DNA from: Oscheius sp. JU75
Taxonomy: Eukaryota; Nematoda; Chromadorea; Rhabditida; Rhabditidae
Assembly: GCA_037178855.1 (NCBI GenBank)
Contig: JASJZC010000006.1
Span: 1,116,001 to 1,180,000 of the forward strand
Direction of reading: 5' to 3'
Length of the DNA stretch: 64,000 nt
This document shows, one piece after another, positions 45,366-56,969 of the stretch. The position numbers and the translations under genes were made by a program. The notes beneath the pieces are model-generated. The model was not told the DNA's origin. It worked only from the letters and a program-made list of their open reading frames with translations, and did no database searches. The first letter of the stretch is position 1, and every line of letters starts with the position of its first letter.

Positions 45366-47689
45366 CAAGGGAAGCCTTTCAATTTAAGCTGGCCTTTGGC
45401 AACGAACAAGGTGCCATTCGATAGCTCTAAACATGGGTATAACGGGGTATATTGCCGAATTCGCTTAACCCCTCCCTGGTCCGAGATATGACACTTTTAA
45501 AAATGGCGCCCCCGTATCATCTCGGCGCTTTGGCTACAGGATCCGACGTGGTAAGCTTCGAAGGCTCCAAAAATCATGGCAGCGTGGTATGACGGTGAGC
45601 GCGGTGGGCTGGGAAGTAATTACTTGCTGGTTCGGATCCGCTCAAGTTTTTTTCTTTTTTTTTGTCTATTATCTGTGATTATGTGCTTTTGTTCTTTCAT
45701 TATGTTTGTTTTTCATAACGCGTAAACTTTGCAGTTTTCACATGAACCCATCTAAAATCCAACTCTATGACAATTGAAGAGGAAGAGCCACTCTTTGGCT
45801 TAAGTTGTTCGACTAGAGAGGCACCAAGTGGACGTCTGTATTCTCCTTTTTTGGAAATTAGTTTAAACTACTTCAACAGGAAAAACTTTGTTTTTGTGAA
45901 CAAATGCACTTTAACACCAATGATATTGAATAATGTAGTGCGAGAAACAAAAATACTGGTTACAGAAGAGACAAAGCATGAAACCAAATCCTTTACAATT
46001 TGGAATCGAACAGATCTGGGGGGTGGTTGGGAAACAAATTTGAATAGGAGTTTTGAAAGGTGGAGGGTGAAGAACCTGGTAGCCCGACGCATACCAACTA
46101 TACTGCCAAAATGAATGGAAAGCGTGATGAGTGAACTGTCGATGGGTCAAAGAGATTACCTGACAGAAAAATGACTTTGTTTGATGAAAAAACTGATCTT
46201 GAGTAGATTATTCCTTGCTGCTATTTGGAAATCGATTTGATTTGCCAGAGCAAAACTTGTGACTCTCTTGACAAACTTTTCCACATGGTAAAAACCATAA
46301 ACATCGAGTGGTTGGATCATAGAGGTGTAGGAAAAACAGTGTAAGAGTGAGTGAGAAGCTGTCTGTACGATGCGTTCCACACTCCTCTTGCCTTTGATGT
46401 CGAGAGTTCTAGCAGTCGTGAGTTCCTTGGTGAATCCGGATTGGTCAGCATTCCAGATGTGATCCAGCATATAGTTAGCGGCGACAATATCGGACTTTAG
46501 CCACAAAGGACTCAGCTGCGGCCTTGATCGCTGCAGAGTTTCGGAAGGAAACACGGCTAACGAACTTGGTAACTCTTCGACTCACGATGTTATGTTTCTA
46601 AAAAACGTAAAACTTATTTCAGGAATTCTAACCTTTTTCAAAGAGTCTAGCCAGGAGTCGGACGCGGTGAAGTTGGGCAGATGATACTTCGTCAAGTTCA
46701 ATAGGATGCTCTTTTGCTTGAGGTCAATGTCGTGAAGAGAAATGCCTTTGGAGATAGACTCTTTGACCCAATCAGACAGTTCGGCTGACAGCAAACCCAA
46801 AACCTTTCTCCGGTCTTCTTTCACGAGATCTAAACTGATTTATTGATAAACAAGTACTCGTACCTGCCGCTTCGAATTGTCGTACCTTCTGAAGATGATT
46901 CCGAGTAGTAATCCACTTGAATCTATTATTCATTCCTTCCAAGCTACGACTTCCGGTTACGGCAGAGCGTAGTAAGCAATAGCCGATCGGACATCGTCAA
47001 TCGTTCGGTACTTGTCAGAAAACCTGACAGTACCAGAAGAATCTTCAAATGGATTAGGCATACGAGTCCCTTCGTCCTCTACGCAGTATTCATCATCGGA
47101 TCCTTCAGAGATGTTTAGCTCTACAAAATAAAGTTTCGCCAACACTTCACTAACCTTCATCTTCCTCTTCAATTGTCATGGAGCTTGTGACAGAACTTTG
47201 CAAAATAACTTTCAAGCGGCTTGCTAGACGGTGCCCATCTCGAGTTAATTCGGCATCTTTTTCCAGACCAAACTCTCCAACCAGAAATCCGAGGATTTTA
47301 GATGGGTTCATGTGAAAACTGCAAAGTTTACGCGTTATGAAAAACAAACATAATGAAAGAACAAAAGCACATAATCACAGATAATAGACAAAAAAAAAAA
47401 GAAAAAAACTTGAGCGGATCCGAACCAGCAAGTAATTACTTCCCAGCCCACCGCGCTCACCGTCATACCACGCTGCCATGATTTTTGGAGCCTTCGAAGC
47501 TTACCACGTCGGATCCTGTAGCCAAAGCGCCGAGATGATACGGGGGCGCCATTTTTAAAAGTGTCATATCTCGGACCAGGGAGGGGTTAAGCGAATTCGG
47601 CAATATATCCCGTTATACCCATGTTTAGAGCTATCGAATGGCACCTTGTTCGTTGCCAAAGGCCAGCTTAAATTGAAAGGCTTCCCTTG
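45366..47689 (-). mobile_element. Tc4/Tc5-like DNA transposon, copy 2, clean TAA duplication
   Basis: The same CAAGGGAAGCC ends as copy 1, in opposite orientation, with long inverted repeats of about 390 bp that run into the transposase start codon region. The flanking target duplication is TAA on both sides (45363-45365 and 47690-47692). The empty site reads CTTAG on -, fitting the Tc4/Tc5 CTNAG preference, and restores the LINE ORF1 frame. The transposase has an internal deletion. Confidence 0.85.
45911..47311 (-). pseudogene. Tc5-like transposase, catalytic core deleted
   Basis: Starts MNPSKILGFLVGEFG and keeps the HTH region (LPNFTASDSWLDSLKK) and the C-terminal Cys/His cluster in frame. 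About 110 residues between VERIVQTAS and SMIQPLDVYGF are missing, including the middle catalytic Asp. Protein identity to copy 1 is high. Confidence 0.75.
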
Positions 47690-48043
47690 TAAGACGATTC
47701 CTATCCTCTTCGTACTGAAGTTGCGCGGTCTTGTTTATACCTTCTTTGAAACCACTTATGACAAGGGAGCGACGTCTCTCGATCTGCTCGAATGTCTCCT
47801 CTTTCTTTTCCATAGCAATCTGTGTTGCAGTTGGTTTCACATCAGGAGTATCCGGCAGAAGAACCATCAATGCAGAACAAATGGCCATGAAGGCTGCAGC
47901 GTAGTCACCGTTGAACTTCTTGCAGAACTTTTTAAGATCCTCTTTTGACTTGATTTCCTGTGTGGCTGATTTGGTAGCGACATCTGGGTCCCTTGTAGTA
48001 ATAGAAGCGTTCTCTTTTGTGAAGCGATTTTCGGAAGCAACCA
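47690..48043 (-). pseudogene. LINE ORF1, N-terminal part
   Basis: Begins MVASENRFTKENASITTRDP. It contains EEIKSKEDL-like charged residues, then FEQIERRRSLVISGFKEG, the start of the ORF1 RNA-binding domain, and is cut by element 2 after EEDRNRL. Confidence 0.6.
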
Positions 48044-48075
48044 TAATTGATGGAAACAGAACAAAAACTGACATG

Positions 48076-49950
48076 TCGTTTGAACTTTTTTGTTTTACCT
48101 TTACAGTAAAAAATAGTGTCAAGCAGTAATTGACTGTCTCTTACGAATAAGATGGGTGTATCGAATAGTTTCCAATTGAAAATGCTTCATTTCTGTTTTG
48201 CTTCACCTGCTGAGTCGAAAAAGTTTCGTCCTTTTTTGTTTCACAAACTCTTAAAAAGCATGGGTAACGCTATCCCTGGAGGGGACGGTGCATCTAGAAT
48301 AAGGATACCTAAAAAGTTACAAAGATCCTAACATTCCAGGCTATCTACAAGACTAGGTATTAGTATCCTAGTCCTGTAGATAGTTTTCATTACGTCATTA
48401 CGGTAAAGTATGAAGGGATCTAGGCAGAGATTAAACCTTTCCATGCTTTCTGAGTAGTCAAGCATTGTTGTTTTAATGAGCATATAAGAGGAGCAAGAAA
48501 AGATTCTAGCTCCATTTCTAATATTCTGCAAAGTTGTGGAACCTTTCAAGGATAACAACTTTGTAGGCAATGAAAAATCTTGGAAATGGGTTCTTCCCTT
48601 GGTTTCCAGTAGTCAGAAGTTCCAAAACTTTTTGTTGTTCCAAACTGTAGATAAAAGACGCCTAGGAAGTTCGTTATCAATGTATAGTTGGCATACCGAG
48701 AATGAAAAAAATTCAGGACCGACTCCGAACCCCCACCCTCTCCTCCTCCTCCCTGGTTAATTCCAAAGGTCCTGTCAAGAGGAAGTTGTTTCCAGTAGTC
48801 AAGACGTGAGTACAGAATAGCCTAGACGGTACGGGATAGACTTCAGATGATGAGAGGAATGGGTCAGGGCATCACCAAAGAGGAGCGGATCGACTTGGAC
48901 GATCTGGAAAAAAAAAACTTTGCACAGATGTTCAAGAAGCAGAGGATCAAATTTAGTGGGTGTTTTTGTTTCAAGAAACCAAAAACCCCTACTATTACTA
49001 CTTTATGTCTTGGGGAGTTGAAAATCGTAGTCGAGAAATATTTCAAGTAGACCCAAAGTACTTGGATTTGATTGTCGTTTGTTGTGAGCAAGTTGTGGGA
49101 GGGAAAATTTGACATTTTGACTACAGAAACTGCGAAATGAAATGAAGCTATGCCTCATTTCATTTCGAAAAGATTATTTCTGTTTTTATTTCAAGGGGTC
49201 TACTAGTGGCAGATACTAGTTTCCGGTACTTACCTCATATAAATGATGACTCCTGTATTTGAGACATGTTTCAAGTATGACCCAATAATGGGTTCTGTTT
49301 TGTGTTTATTGAAAGACTTTTTTTGTTATAAAAGCCAGATTAGTATTCTTTTTTGACTGTGTCCTTCTCATTGCTGTCAAAATACTTTGGTAATGTAAAA
49401 ATGTTTCAAGTATAACAGAAGTATTTGGATTTGATTGTCGTTTGTTATACGACCTCTGCGGGATTAAAACATCTTGAAAGTAGCCCCCCCCCCCCCTTTC
49501 TGTTTTTTCAATCCTTGGCTATGCTGTAACAAAATCCTAGTACTTTCTAATCGAGAATTTTACTGAAGTCTTACAGGTTTCACCCAAGGCGACGTCGGAG
49601 TGGCTCTGGGTCGTCGGAGAGGCCGAGTGGAGAGAAAGTTGTCAAAGTGAGAGAGAGGGAGAGACATAGAAAATATAGAGAATTCAATGAAAGATTCTCT
49701 TTCTGAGGATCTGAACTACTGATCCTGATGCTCTTCTTGAATAAGACTAATTTTCAAATTTTCATGTTGACAAAAGTTCACATGTTTCAGTAAAACATCT
49801 TCATTCCGGAAATTTCTAGGAGCATTAGAAAGTACAAAAGTTTATGTAGCAATGCCCGACACTTGTCATAGCAGTGTTTTCTATTGAAGACAGTTCAAAT
49901 GTTTCACTCACAGCATAAAATGAAAAAGTTTGGGAGAGCAACAATCGTGG
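48076..49950 (+). pseudogene. Partial duplicate of ceh-18 (exons 7, 8, part of 9)
   Basis: Diverged copy of about 28125-31185. Exon 7 copy (about 48717-48805): same [20 protein letters not shown], then a 4-base loss that shifts the frame. Exon 8 copy (about 48847-48954): [14 protein letters not shown] with six extra A's (two Lys inserted), then [13 protein letters not shown]. Exon 9 copy (about 49577-49647): [13 protein letters not shown] joined directly to the exon end, deleting most of the POU-specific helices. Exons 10 and 11 are absent. The intronic boxes were copied too, some decayed (GTTTTACC at 48092 against GTTTCACC at 28151). Confidence 0.85.
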
Positions 49951-50798
49951 AAGCGCGTGCGGTCGAATAAAAGAACTTTTTTGATAGAGAACAGACGAAA
50001 ACAATGGCAAGATTTGTTTTACTGTATTTTCAAAGAGACAGGTGTAGGAAAACTTATACGTTTTATACAAATGCTGTTTTCGCGACCTTTCACAAAATTA
50101 CGCTTGTAGCTTCGTCAAACGTTTATCTAAAACTCGAACAGAAACATAAATTTTCAAGGCATCTATATAACCTCTATACTGTTGAGAGTTGTGATACCAT
50201 GTTTGCCTTTATGTGGAGAGCAACAATGAACATGCATTCCTCTCGTTGACTGTTTGTTAAACAGTAACGTATTTTTTGAAAGTGTACAAATGTTTCAACC
50301 CTAGTATAAACACAAAGAGTTCTTTACGACAAAAAAAAGTTTTTATGTTTCAGTACGAGTTCATCACTTTAGCTCACTAGAAATACTCAGTTGATAGAAC
50401 ATTTGTGATTGCTACAAACCCATGACAAGAAGACACTGTTTGAAACTTTGAACCTTTCATAACTTCGGACTAGTATCCTATTCCAAATATGTTACTGTTT
50501 TTGTTTTACACTGTTGTCATATCCAAGAGATATCAGGTATTTGGTTTCGATGTTTCCAAAACTAGTATAATCAGAATTGTTTTAAACAATCGTCATAACC
50601 TCGACTAGGGTGGACGATTCCGTTACTCCGAAAATACCTTGACATCGAAAAAAATGAAACATTACTCACCTAAATACTCTTTTAAAAATTGTAATATTTT
50701 GGAGCTGAAACTGCTGTTTTTCCATGCTTCAAGCTGTGATATACTGGAACTTTTTCACATATGCAGTAATGGTCACTTCTTGGGTTTGAATAAAGTGG
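49951..50798 (+). promoter_or_regulatory. Box-bearing non-coding segment between the two copied blocks
   Basis: No gene supported. GTTTCA with TATAAAC 7 bases downstream at 50292, and further T-run/GTTTCA-like sites near 50348 and 50551. It has no counterpart I can align at 31.2-32.6 kb. Confidence 0.35.
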
Positions 50799-51429
50799 GA
50801 AACAGAAATGTTTCAAGACATTCTTATAGACTCTGTACTATTGGGCTTTGCGATTCCAGTTCCTCAGGGAGAGAAAACAACACTAAAACTTTCAGGCCAT
50901 CGCCCAAGGCGACTCTTCCTCCTCCGAGCCGCAGCCCTGACTCTTCCAGGAAGCCTCTACGGTCCGGGCCACTTCCTTCCAATAATCCATTTTTAGTTTT
51001 GAAATTACCCATATTTTCGAACTCTTCGGGTCCCAAAACTCCCCGTGTGCCTCCTCCTCCTCCCGATTCTACCCCCTCCTCAGGTTTTTTGTTGACTTCT
51101 TTTTTGAATTTTCCCCCCGCATTTTCCGGTGGCATTTCCTCAAGGCATTTTACCCCTATCTGGCCATACAAAACAGGGTGCATTTTGGATGAAAAAGTCC
51201 GGTAAAAGAGTATTTTTCGAGCCCGGTCTTTATGCATTTTCCTCCTGGTGTCTTTTAGAGATTCTTCGCCCGAGTGATCAAGATTTTTTCACATCCCTAT
51301 ACTTTGTTGTTTTCCTTTTGCATAAAAGTGGCCTTTTCTTTTTTTTTTGAGAGGAATAAATTGTATTTGCAACCAAACCGAACAAGAAGTAGTAGAATAG
51401 TCGAAGCGACTTTATGTGAGGTGCTGAAA
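50799..51429 (+). repeat. Second copy of 631-bp ceh-18 terminal block
   Basis: Identical to 32608-33238. Includes the terminal exon, 3' UTR and AATAAA at 51355. Much less diverged than the neighbouring 48.1-49.9 kb copy of the internal exons. Confidence 0.9.
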
Positions 51430-51744
51430 TAAAAACATCTTCTAAACTATGAAAGCGCTATGATGTCTGTGGTAGATTCTGTGTGTTTGTTTGTTTGTGG
51501 AGTTGTCCGAGGCCACGAAACAAAAGCAAATGAGTTGTTTTTTCATTTTTGTTGCAACTATTGCTAATTGTGTTGGACAATAACTCAGAAATTTGACGAC
51601 GATTTCTGAAACAAGACAGAAGCAAACTTGCTACACTGCACAGGTTTCAGCTGTTGCTAAACTGTTTCTACCGTATGTTTTCCATTATACTAGCGCCTAC
51701 TCTCTGCAATAGGACTCACATTCCTTCATGTTGCTAGCAGCTGG

Positions 51745-54281
51745 CAGATTCGATCTATGTCTGCGTTGTCGCTGAACCGTCTGCGAAGAAGTCGAAGCGA
51801 AGGAAGATGTCTGCCAGCGAGCGCAAGACCAAGAGGAACGAAGCCGATAGGTTGAGAAGACCTCGGATGAGCGACGAGCAGAAAGTTGCTGAAAAAGAGC
51901 GGAAAAAACGCCAAAGAGCGGTGGAGAATGAGGCAGCAAGGGCTAAACGCTTCAGTCAGGTTTGAGCTTTAAAATTCCAAAGTATTCCTGTTTCAGAACC
52001 TGTCTTATAAGCAGAAGACTACTGTAGCTGAGACAGAGGAAAAAAGGCAAGGTCAAAGGAAGTACAAATTGACTTATGAAACTCAAAGGCGATTCAAAGA
52101 AAGTGAAAGACGAGAGACGGATCCGCCTGAATTATCAATTGACATATCAGAGCCAAAAGAGAAGCAATGAGTTCTTGGAAAAGGAAGAAAGCCGTCAGCG
52201 GTTAGATGCTCAACTGATGTATCAAGTCGAGCAGCGAGCCCGCCAGTCAGTCGAAGAACGACGAGCCGACTGGATAATCAGCTGACTTATCAAACCGAGT
52301 TAAGATTCAACAAGTCTGCCGAAGAGAGACGATTGCGGCTGGAGAACCAGCTGTTTTATCAAGCAGAACTTCGACTGTCGAGGAGAAGCGTGCCCTGAGA
52401 CTGTCGAGGAGAAGCGTGCCCGACTGGACAAACAGCTGTTCTATCAAGCTGAGTTGAGAGCCAGCGGGACAGCCGAGGAGACCTTCGGTCGATTGGAAAA
52501 GAAGAGGACATATCAGGCGACAGTTCGCAAAAACGAGACGGGAGAAGAGCGAGAGATGAGAAAGGCCTTCGATGCTCATTGCCACGCCATGAAGCTGGAA
52601 GAAGAAGAGAAGCAAGGTAAAGAATGTTTTCCATCCTTTTACAGTCAATTTTTAGAGAGGAGTAAAAGGCTCAAGAGCAAGCACTACATTCACGAGCAAT
52701 ACTGTCCAACGAATCGGAAGAATATCGATCTGTTCGTCTTCTGAAGAAAGCCTTCTTCCAAGCCATGGCTCGAGTGGACAAGGATGCAGAGACCCGAGCT
52801 CAACGTCGTCTGCGCGACAATCTGGCCCATGATGCCGCCAGTGCTCAACAGCCACCACAACAGCAGGCTCAAACGAATCAAGACAGACGAGTCGTTGTTT
52901 GTTAGAAACGCCAATGTATATGCCGCTCTGAATGACCCTAATCTTCCACATGGACAGCCTGCTCCACCTCCATCTCATTTTATTGGAGCCATGGACATCA
53001 GCTGCTTTCACTACGGTGCTGTATTCTTCCCAGCCGAATTCCCGCAAAAGCCTGATGGGACATATAACGTCTGCTGTCAGTATGGATCTATCACCTTGGA
53101 CAAGTTCGAGACGTATCCCCAATACCTCTGGGATCTATTCGAGAGCAACCACATCGCGACGAGGAACTTCTACGACAACATCCGGCAGCTGAACTCTTCG
53201 CTGGCCGTCGAATCGATGAACGTCAACCTTCGTCCGACGAATGGAAGAGGCCCTTTCGTCTTCAAGACACACGGAGAAATCTGTTATCAGACTGGCCCAG
53301 CTGTTCCTGCGGATGGTGTAGCTCCAACATATGGCCAACTCTTCTTCGTCGACGAAACTGTCGGTGCTCAAGCCAGGATCAACCACTCGGCCAACCAGTC
53401 AATCAATGCCAGTCAGAGAATTCTCCTTCCTGTCACTTTCACGAGTTCTCCGAGATACATGACCGCTGCGTATCTGGACGCGATATGCATCACGAGTCGA
53501 TTCGGCAAGCCGGACCTTTTCCTCACTATGACGTCAAATCCGTCAATCCCGAGCAAGGCCTACGCCGCGGATGCTTATGCCTGTTCCCTAAAGATGTCGC
53601 CTTTGTTCCTAGACAGCAGCCGAATCCATTTCAAACGCTACTAGCTCAGCGACAATATGCGTACTCAAGGAGAGACGGCTGAGTTCAAGGAATTCCTCCT
53701 GAAGGTCGGCGAAGACCGAGTTCCAAAAGATGACGAGGGAAAAGTGGAGGTTCCGCTACATCAGAGGAGCAACGGCAATTTGGTCGACGAGATCTTCCAA
53801 GGAGTGTACGACAATCCGGACCATTTGAACACGCGAACCATTCTTTGCCCTACCAATGCTTATGTGGATGAAATGAACAAGCGCATATTGGATTTGATGC
53901 CAGGTTAGTCTCTTATTAAAAACAAGCCTTTTTTTTTTTTTTAGGAAATTCGCGAGTTTTCCTGAGCCACGACTCTGTTGTTCAGGCAGAAAAGGGACGA
54001 GGTAAGCCATTGATCAGTTTCAAATTTAACTATGCATTTTAGGAATGAGCTTCGTGTTCAAAAGGAGACAGTTCCCGACGAAGTTGGCTTTTGCAGTGAC
54101 GGTCAATAAGAGCCAAAGTCAGTCGTTGGAGAGAGTGGGAGTCTATCTGCCAACCGAGTGTTTCTCTCATGGCCAGCTCTATATGGCTTTCTCCCGTGCC
54201 AGGTCCGACGACGGCCTCAAGGTCCTGATTTCCGATGACCGAACACGAGTTTCGAATGTGGTGGATCGACGTGTTCTCTAG
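51745..54281 (+). mobile_element. Helitron relic (N-terminal region plus Pif1 helicase C-terminus)
   Basis: Begins with a basic region (SASERKTKRNEADRLRR), then tandem degenerate units of about 24 residues (RLDKQLFYQAELR, RLENQLFYQAELR, RLDAQLMYQVEQR) broken by frameshifts. At 52922-53560 the Helitron N-terminal domain is open (FETYPQYLWDLFESN, VPADGVAPTYGQLFFVD, LLPVTFTSSPRYM, SRFGKPDLFLTMTSNP). The HUH nuclease and most of the helicase are missing. From 53700 only the Pif1-like C-terminus remains (RTILCPTNAYVDEMN, LAFAVTVNKSQSQSLE, CFSHGQLYMAFSRARS), ending at 54281. Not autonomous. The exact Helitron ends (TC...CTRR) were not found. Confidence 0.8.
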
Positions 54282-54609
54282 ATGGCTCTAATGGCTATTC
54301 CTCTTCTTATCCTGTTCGCTTCTTTCACCTCTCCGTCTTTGCTGCTTCTCTCTTTTCCAAGGATCCTTGATGTGCCTTTTCTTCTGTTCCATAGACCCTC
54401 AGATGTTCGTGTTCCCGATGTCAGGACGAGGCAGGAAACATTTGCTTCTACTTCTGTTACCTCAATGGGTACAAGATGTTTTCTTCAAAGATTTCTTCCA
54501 ATGCCCTCATTTTATTTCTGTTAGCTGGATCCGATGAACGAGGTGTTCTACCTTTGTCTCCCACTCTCTAATGTTATTGTTTTATGGAAGAAATTCGTCT
54601 TTTATCAAC

Positions 54610-54755
54610 TTCTTTTCTAGCCTTGAAGTACTTTTGAACTTTCGACTACTTTCAACCATCCACTCTTTCCCAAAAGGAAAAAAACAGGGTAGTATAAAAA
54701 GCACGGAAAATAGATTATCAGTAGCGGCGTCGAAAGACGGCGGAGCCGGCTGGTT
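54610..54755. repeat. Dispersed repeat, copy 2 (partner 19350-19490)
   Basis: Matches ceh-18 intron 1 over TCTAGCCTTGAA, AAAGCACGGAAAATAGATTA, CAGTAGCGGCGTC and GGCGGAGCCGGCTGGT, and is followed by a GACAGAGA tract. Confidence 0.55.
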
Positions 54756-54838
54756 TATTTGAGAGGGACAAAGAGATAGAGAGACAGAAAGACAGAGAGA
54801 CAGAATAGAGAGTCTGGGGTCTGAAGTTGGAGTGGTGA

Positions 54839-55201
54839 GCTACTCTTTCTCCCCTCTGTCGCAGTCCTAGAAGTCGATACGCTCGAAGAGATGCCCTCTT
54901 GGAACGACGCTCTTCCGGCTGGAGCAGCTTCAATAGCTGGCTCCGTCTTTCGGACGGCATAAACTGCCACTGTGGCAGCAAGAAAATCGTTCTTAGCGAG
55001 GATCTGCTGATTAAGATTACCTGTCCGTCGCTCTACAAGACGGTCAATCTGGCCTGTGGCTGTATGATTGTGGATGAGGAGGACGACTGCCAGGTACACC
55101 TTTCTGCTCAGCTGTCAAAAAGTTCGGACGCTACGTCTATAAGCAGAGGTCGGCCGAGATTGTGCAAGAAGACTTGCTGCCGATTTGAGGAGAACAGCTA
55201 G
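54839..55201 (+). pseudogene. MIVDEEDDCQ family member, partial
   Basis: After a CTGTCGCAG acceptor at 54864, a frame reads SRYARRDALLERRSSGW, INCHCGSKKIVLSEDLLI and CPSLYKTVNLACG, ending MIVDEEDDCQ before GTACAC. A following segment, FGRYVYKQRSAEIVQED, looks coding but fits only with a very short intron. The DLLIKITCPSLYKT part has a match at 56980-57040 and the exon end a match at 3365. Unrecognised Cys-containing family; probably fragments. Confidence 0.4.
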
Positions 55202-55373
55202 ACGGAGGTTTTATCTTATATGTAGATGTTTTGTTCTGTTTTGTTCAGACAGAGGGACAGGCTAGAGTCGAGAGTAAGAAAACATGGACAGCACAATGAA
55301 GATTTTTTTTTTAAATATTTAATGACGATATTTATTTAAAGCTCAATTCAAATGTTATTGGACGTTTGTTCGT

Positions 55374-55610
55374 CTAACTGGATCCATATTTTACTAGAAT
55401 TGCCACTACTTCGTTGTGACCATTTGCTCGAGCCAACTGTAGAGGAGTCTTATTGTTATTCTTCCTGTCAGCGATTGAATCAAGTGATTGAGCTAGTTTC
55501 TCATTTCCTTGACGAACGGCAATGTGAAGATCAGCAATGTCGGAAATAGTGAACTTGCTCTCATCCTTTGTGTCCTCTTTCTTTACATCGTCTACCCCAT
55601 GAACCAGAAT
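55374..55610 (-). pseudogene. Ankyrin paralogue collapsed to leader plus last repeat
   Basis: Reads KKEDTKDESKFTISDIADLH then AVRQGNEKLAQSL, the leader seen in the kinase-ankyrin gene. It passes directly to NNNKTPLQLARANGHNEV and ILVKYGSS, the last repeat seen in the 5' ankyrin gene, then stops at 55374. All middle repeats are gone, as expected from recombination between repeats. AATAAA read on - at 55336-55331. The upstream extent is uncertain; it may still be expressed. Confidence 0.6.
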
Positions 55611-55619
55611 GAGTCCGTA

Positions 55620-56590
55620 GTGCTAGGCCGCAAAGTTTTTTTCTGGTACTCGTAGCGACTCCGCAAAACTGCATTATTGGCAAAAGCTTTCAATTGCAAA
55701 AATTGCAAAGTAAATGGTGCTGGGGCCTTTTTTTAAGGTTTTTAGGCTTTGGTTTATCAGCATTTGCCATAGGGACAAAATGCTAGGCGAAAAGTTCTGA
55801 GCAGTTTGTTGGGTTTAAAAGAATGATGAGATTCGGAAGGTTACGAAGTTTCGGACTGGAACATGGAAATAAAACGGAATTGTGAGGGTGAGTTGACATT
55901 CGATCGAAATATCAACACCGTGGAGGTGGACAGTAAATCCCAATAAATACAAATAGTACCAGTAAATTCTGTGAATTTCGACAAAGAGTGAACAATCTGG
56001 ATTTGGGAAAAAGTGGATTCTTTAAAGTAAAGGGATTTCTTAAAAGTAAAGGGACGCGACAAAAAGTGATCAATACTTCGTAAAAAAAAAAAAAAAGTCA
56101 AATCCAAGTTCGTTTTTTCCTGGTCGAGCTACCGCTGCAGAAACTAATTAATTGACAGTGTTGTCTTTGAACTGCAAGACAAAATTCTTTCTCTTGGAAC
56201 CTTTGATCCTGTATCGGAAATGCCCAGTTTATAAACCGCATGAATATAGCCCAAACATGACCTCGCCTCTTACACGTAAGGTTTTTAAGTGAGTCCGTCT
56301 TAGATGAAAGACGTGAATTTGACTTTTGTACGAAATATTGCTCACTTTTTGTCGCGTTCTGTCTTTGGCTTGCTTGGTTGACTTTAGCCCGATCTCAAGG
56401 GAAAGTCAAATCCCTTTACTTTAAATCCACTTTTCACAAATCCAGATTCTAATTATCTGGTTCACTGCGTATCCAAAGGAGTTATTGTTTTGTCGTATAT
56501 TGCTATCTTCAGAAATAGCTTTGAAACAATTCCGTAACTCTTTCAAACTGTTAGTTGCCAATTCTTCTTCTTCTCATGTATTTGGTGAAA
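55620..56590. other. No gene supported
   Basis: AT-rich. Two segments (about 55960-56100 and 56330-56460) share inverted pieces such as AAAGTAAAGGGATTT and AAATCCCTTTACTTT, suggesting a decayed fold-back. No coding frame. Confidence 0.4.
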
Positions 56591-56599
56591 CATGAACTA

Positions 56600-56773
56600 C
56601 AGTCAACTCTCGATATAGTAGACACGCGTGTTGCACGAAAAAAGTCTACTATTTGGTGAAGTCTACTAAACCGAGAGGAAAAATCAACTGTATTCTACTA
56701 TTGGAGCAAAATTTATGTCTACTATATGGTGAATTCTACTATATCGGGTGTCTACTATATCGAGAGTTGACTG
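56600..56773. mobile_element. 174-bp pogo/Tigger-type MITE
   Basis: Terminal inverted repeats of 26-28 bp begin CAGTCAACTCTCGATATAGT and are flanked by TA on each side (56598-56599 and 56774-56775). Inside, further TCTACTAT pieces repeat in both orientations. The size and ends fit a non-autonomous Tc1/mariner-superfamily element of pogo/Tigger type. No coding capacity. Confidence 0.8.
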
Positions 56774-56969
56774 TATTTACCGCCCAATGTTCAATACCTC
56801 TCTGACATTCTGTCTCTCTGTCTGTCTTAATGTCTCTTTGTCACCTACTATATTTCCCTCTGTCTAACTGTTGAATTACAAACGTCAGTGTCCCTTAAGT
56901 GGAGATACCACATCGTTTGTCAATAAAGTTCGAAAGTGTTTTGTTTTGAACTTTTAGCTATAACAGAGC

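Larger units (their letters stand above)
40566..48064 (-). mobile_element. CR1-like LINE, broken, carrying two DNA transposons
   Basis: Read on -, it runs ORF1 (48043-47690, then 45362-45055), endonuclease part (44933-44155) and reverse transcriptase part (41727-40566). A Tc5-like element splits ORF1 and another separates endonuclease from RT. ORF1 resumes in frame across element 2. Between endonuclease and RT roughly 200 residues expected in CR1-type ORF2 are missing, and the first about 100 residues of the endonuclease are missing too, so it is dead. Its 5' end abuts the duplicated ceh-18 block at about 48070. Confidence 0.75.

Noticed and set aside
45767-46114. 115-aa frame on + inside Tc5-like element 2
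   Set aside because: It reads antisense to the transposase C-terminus; the first residues come from the inverted terminal repeat copy of the N-terminus.
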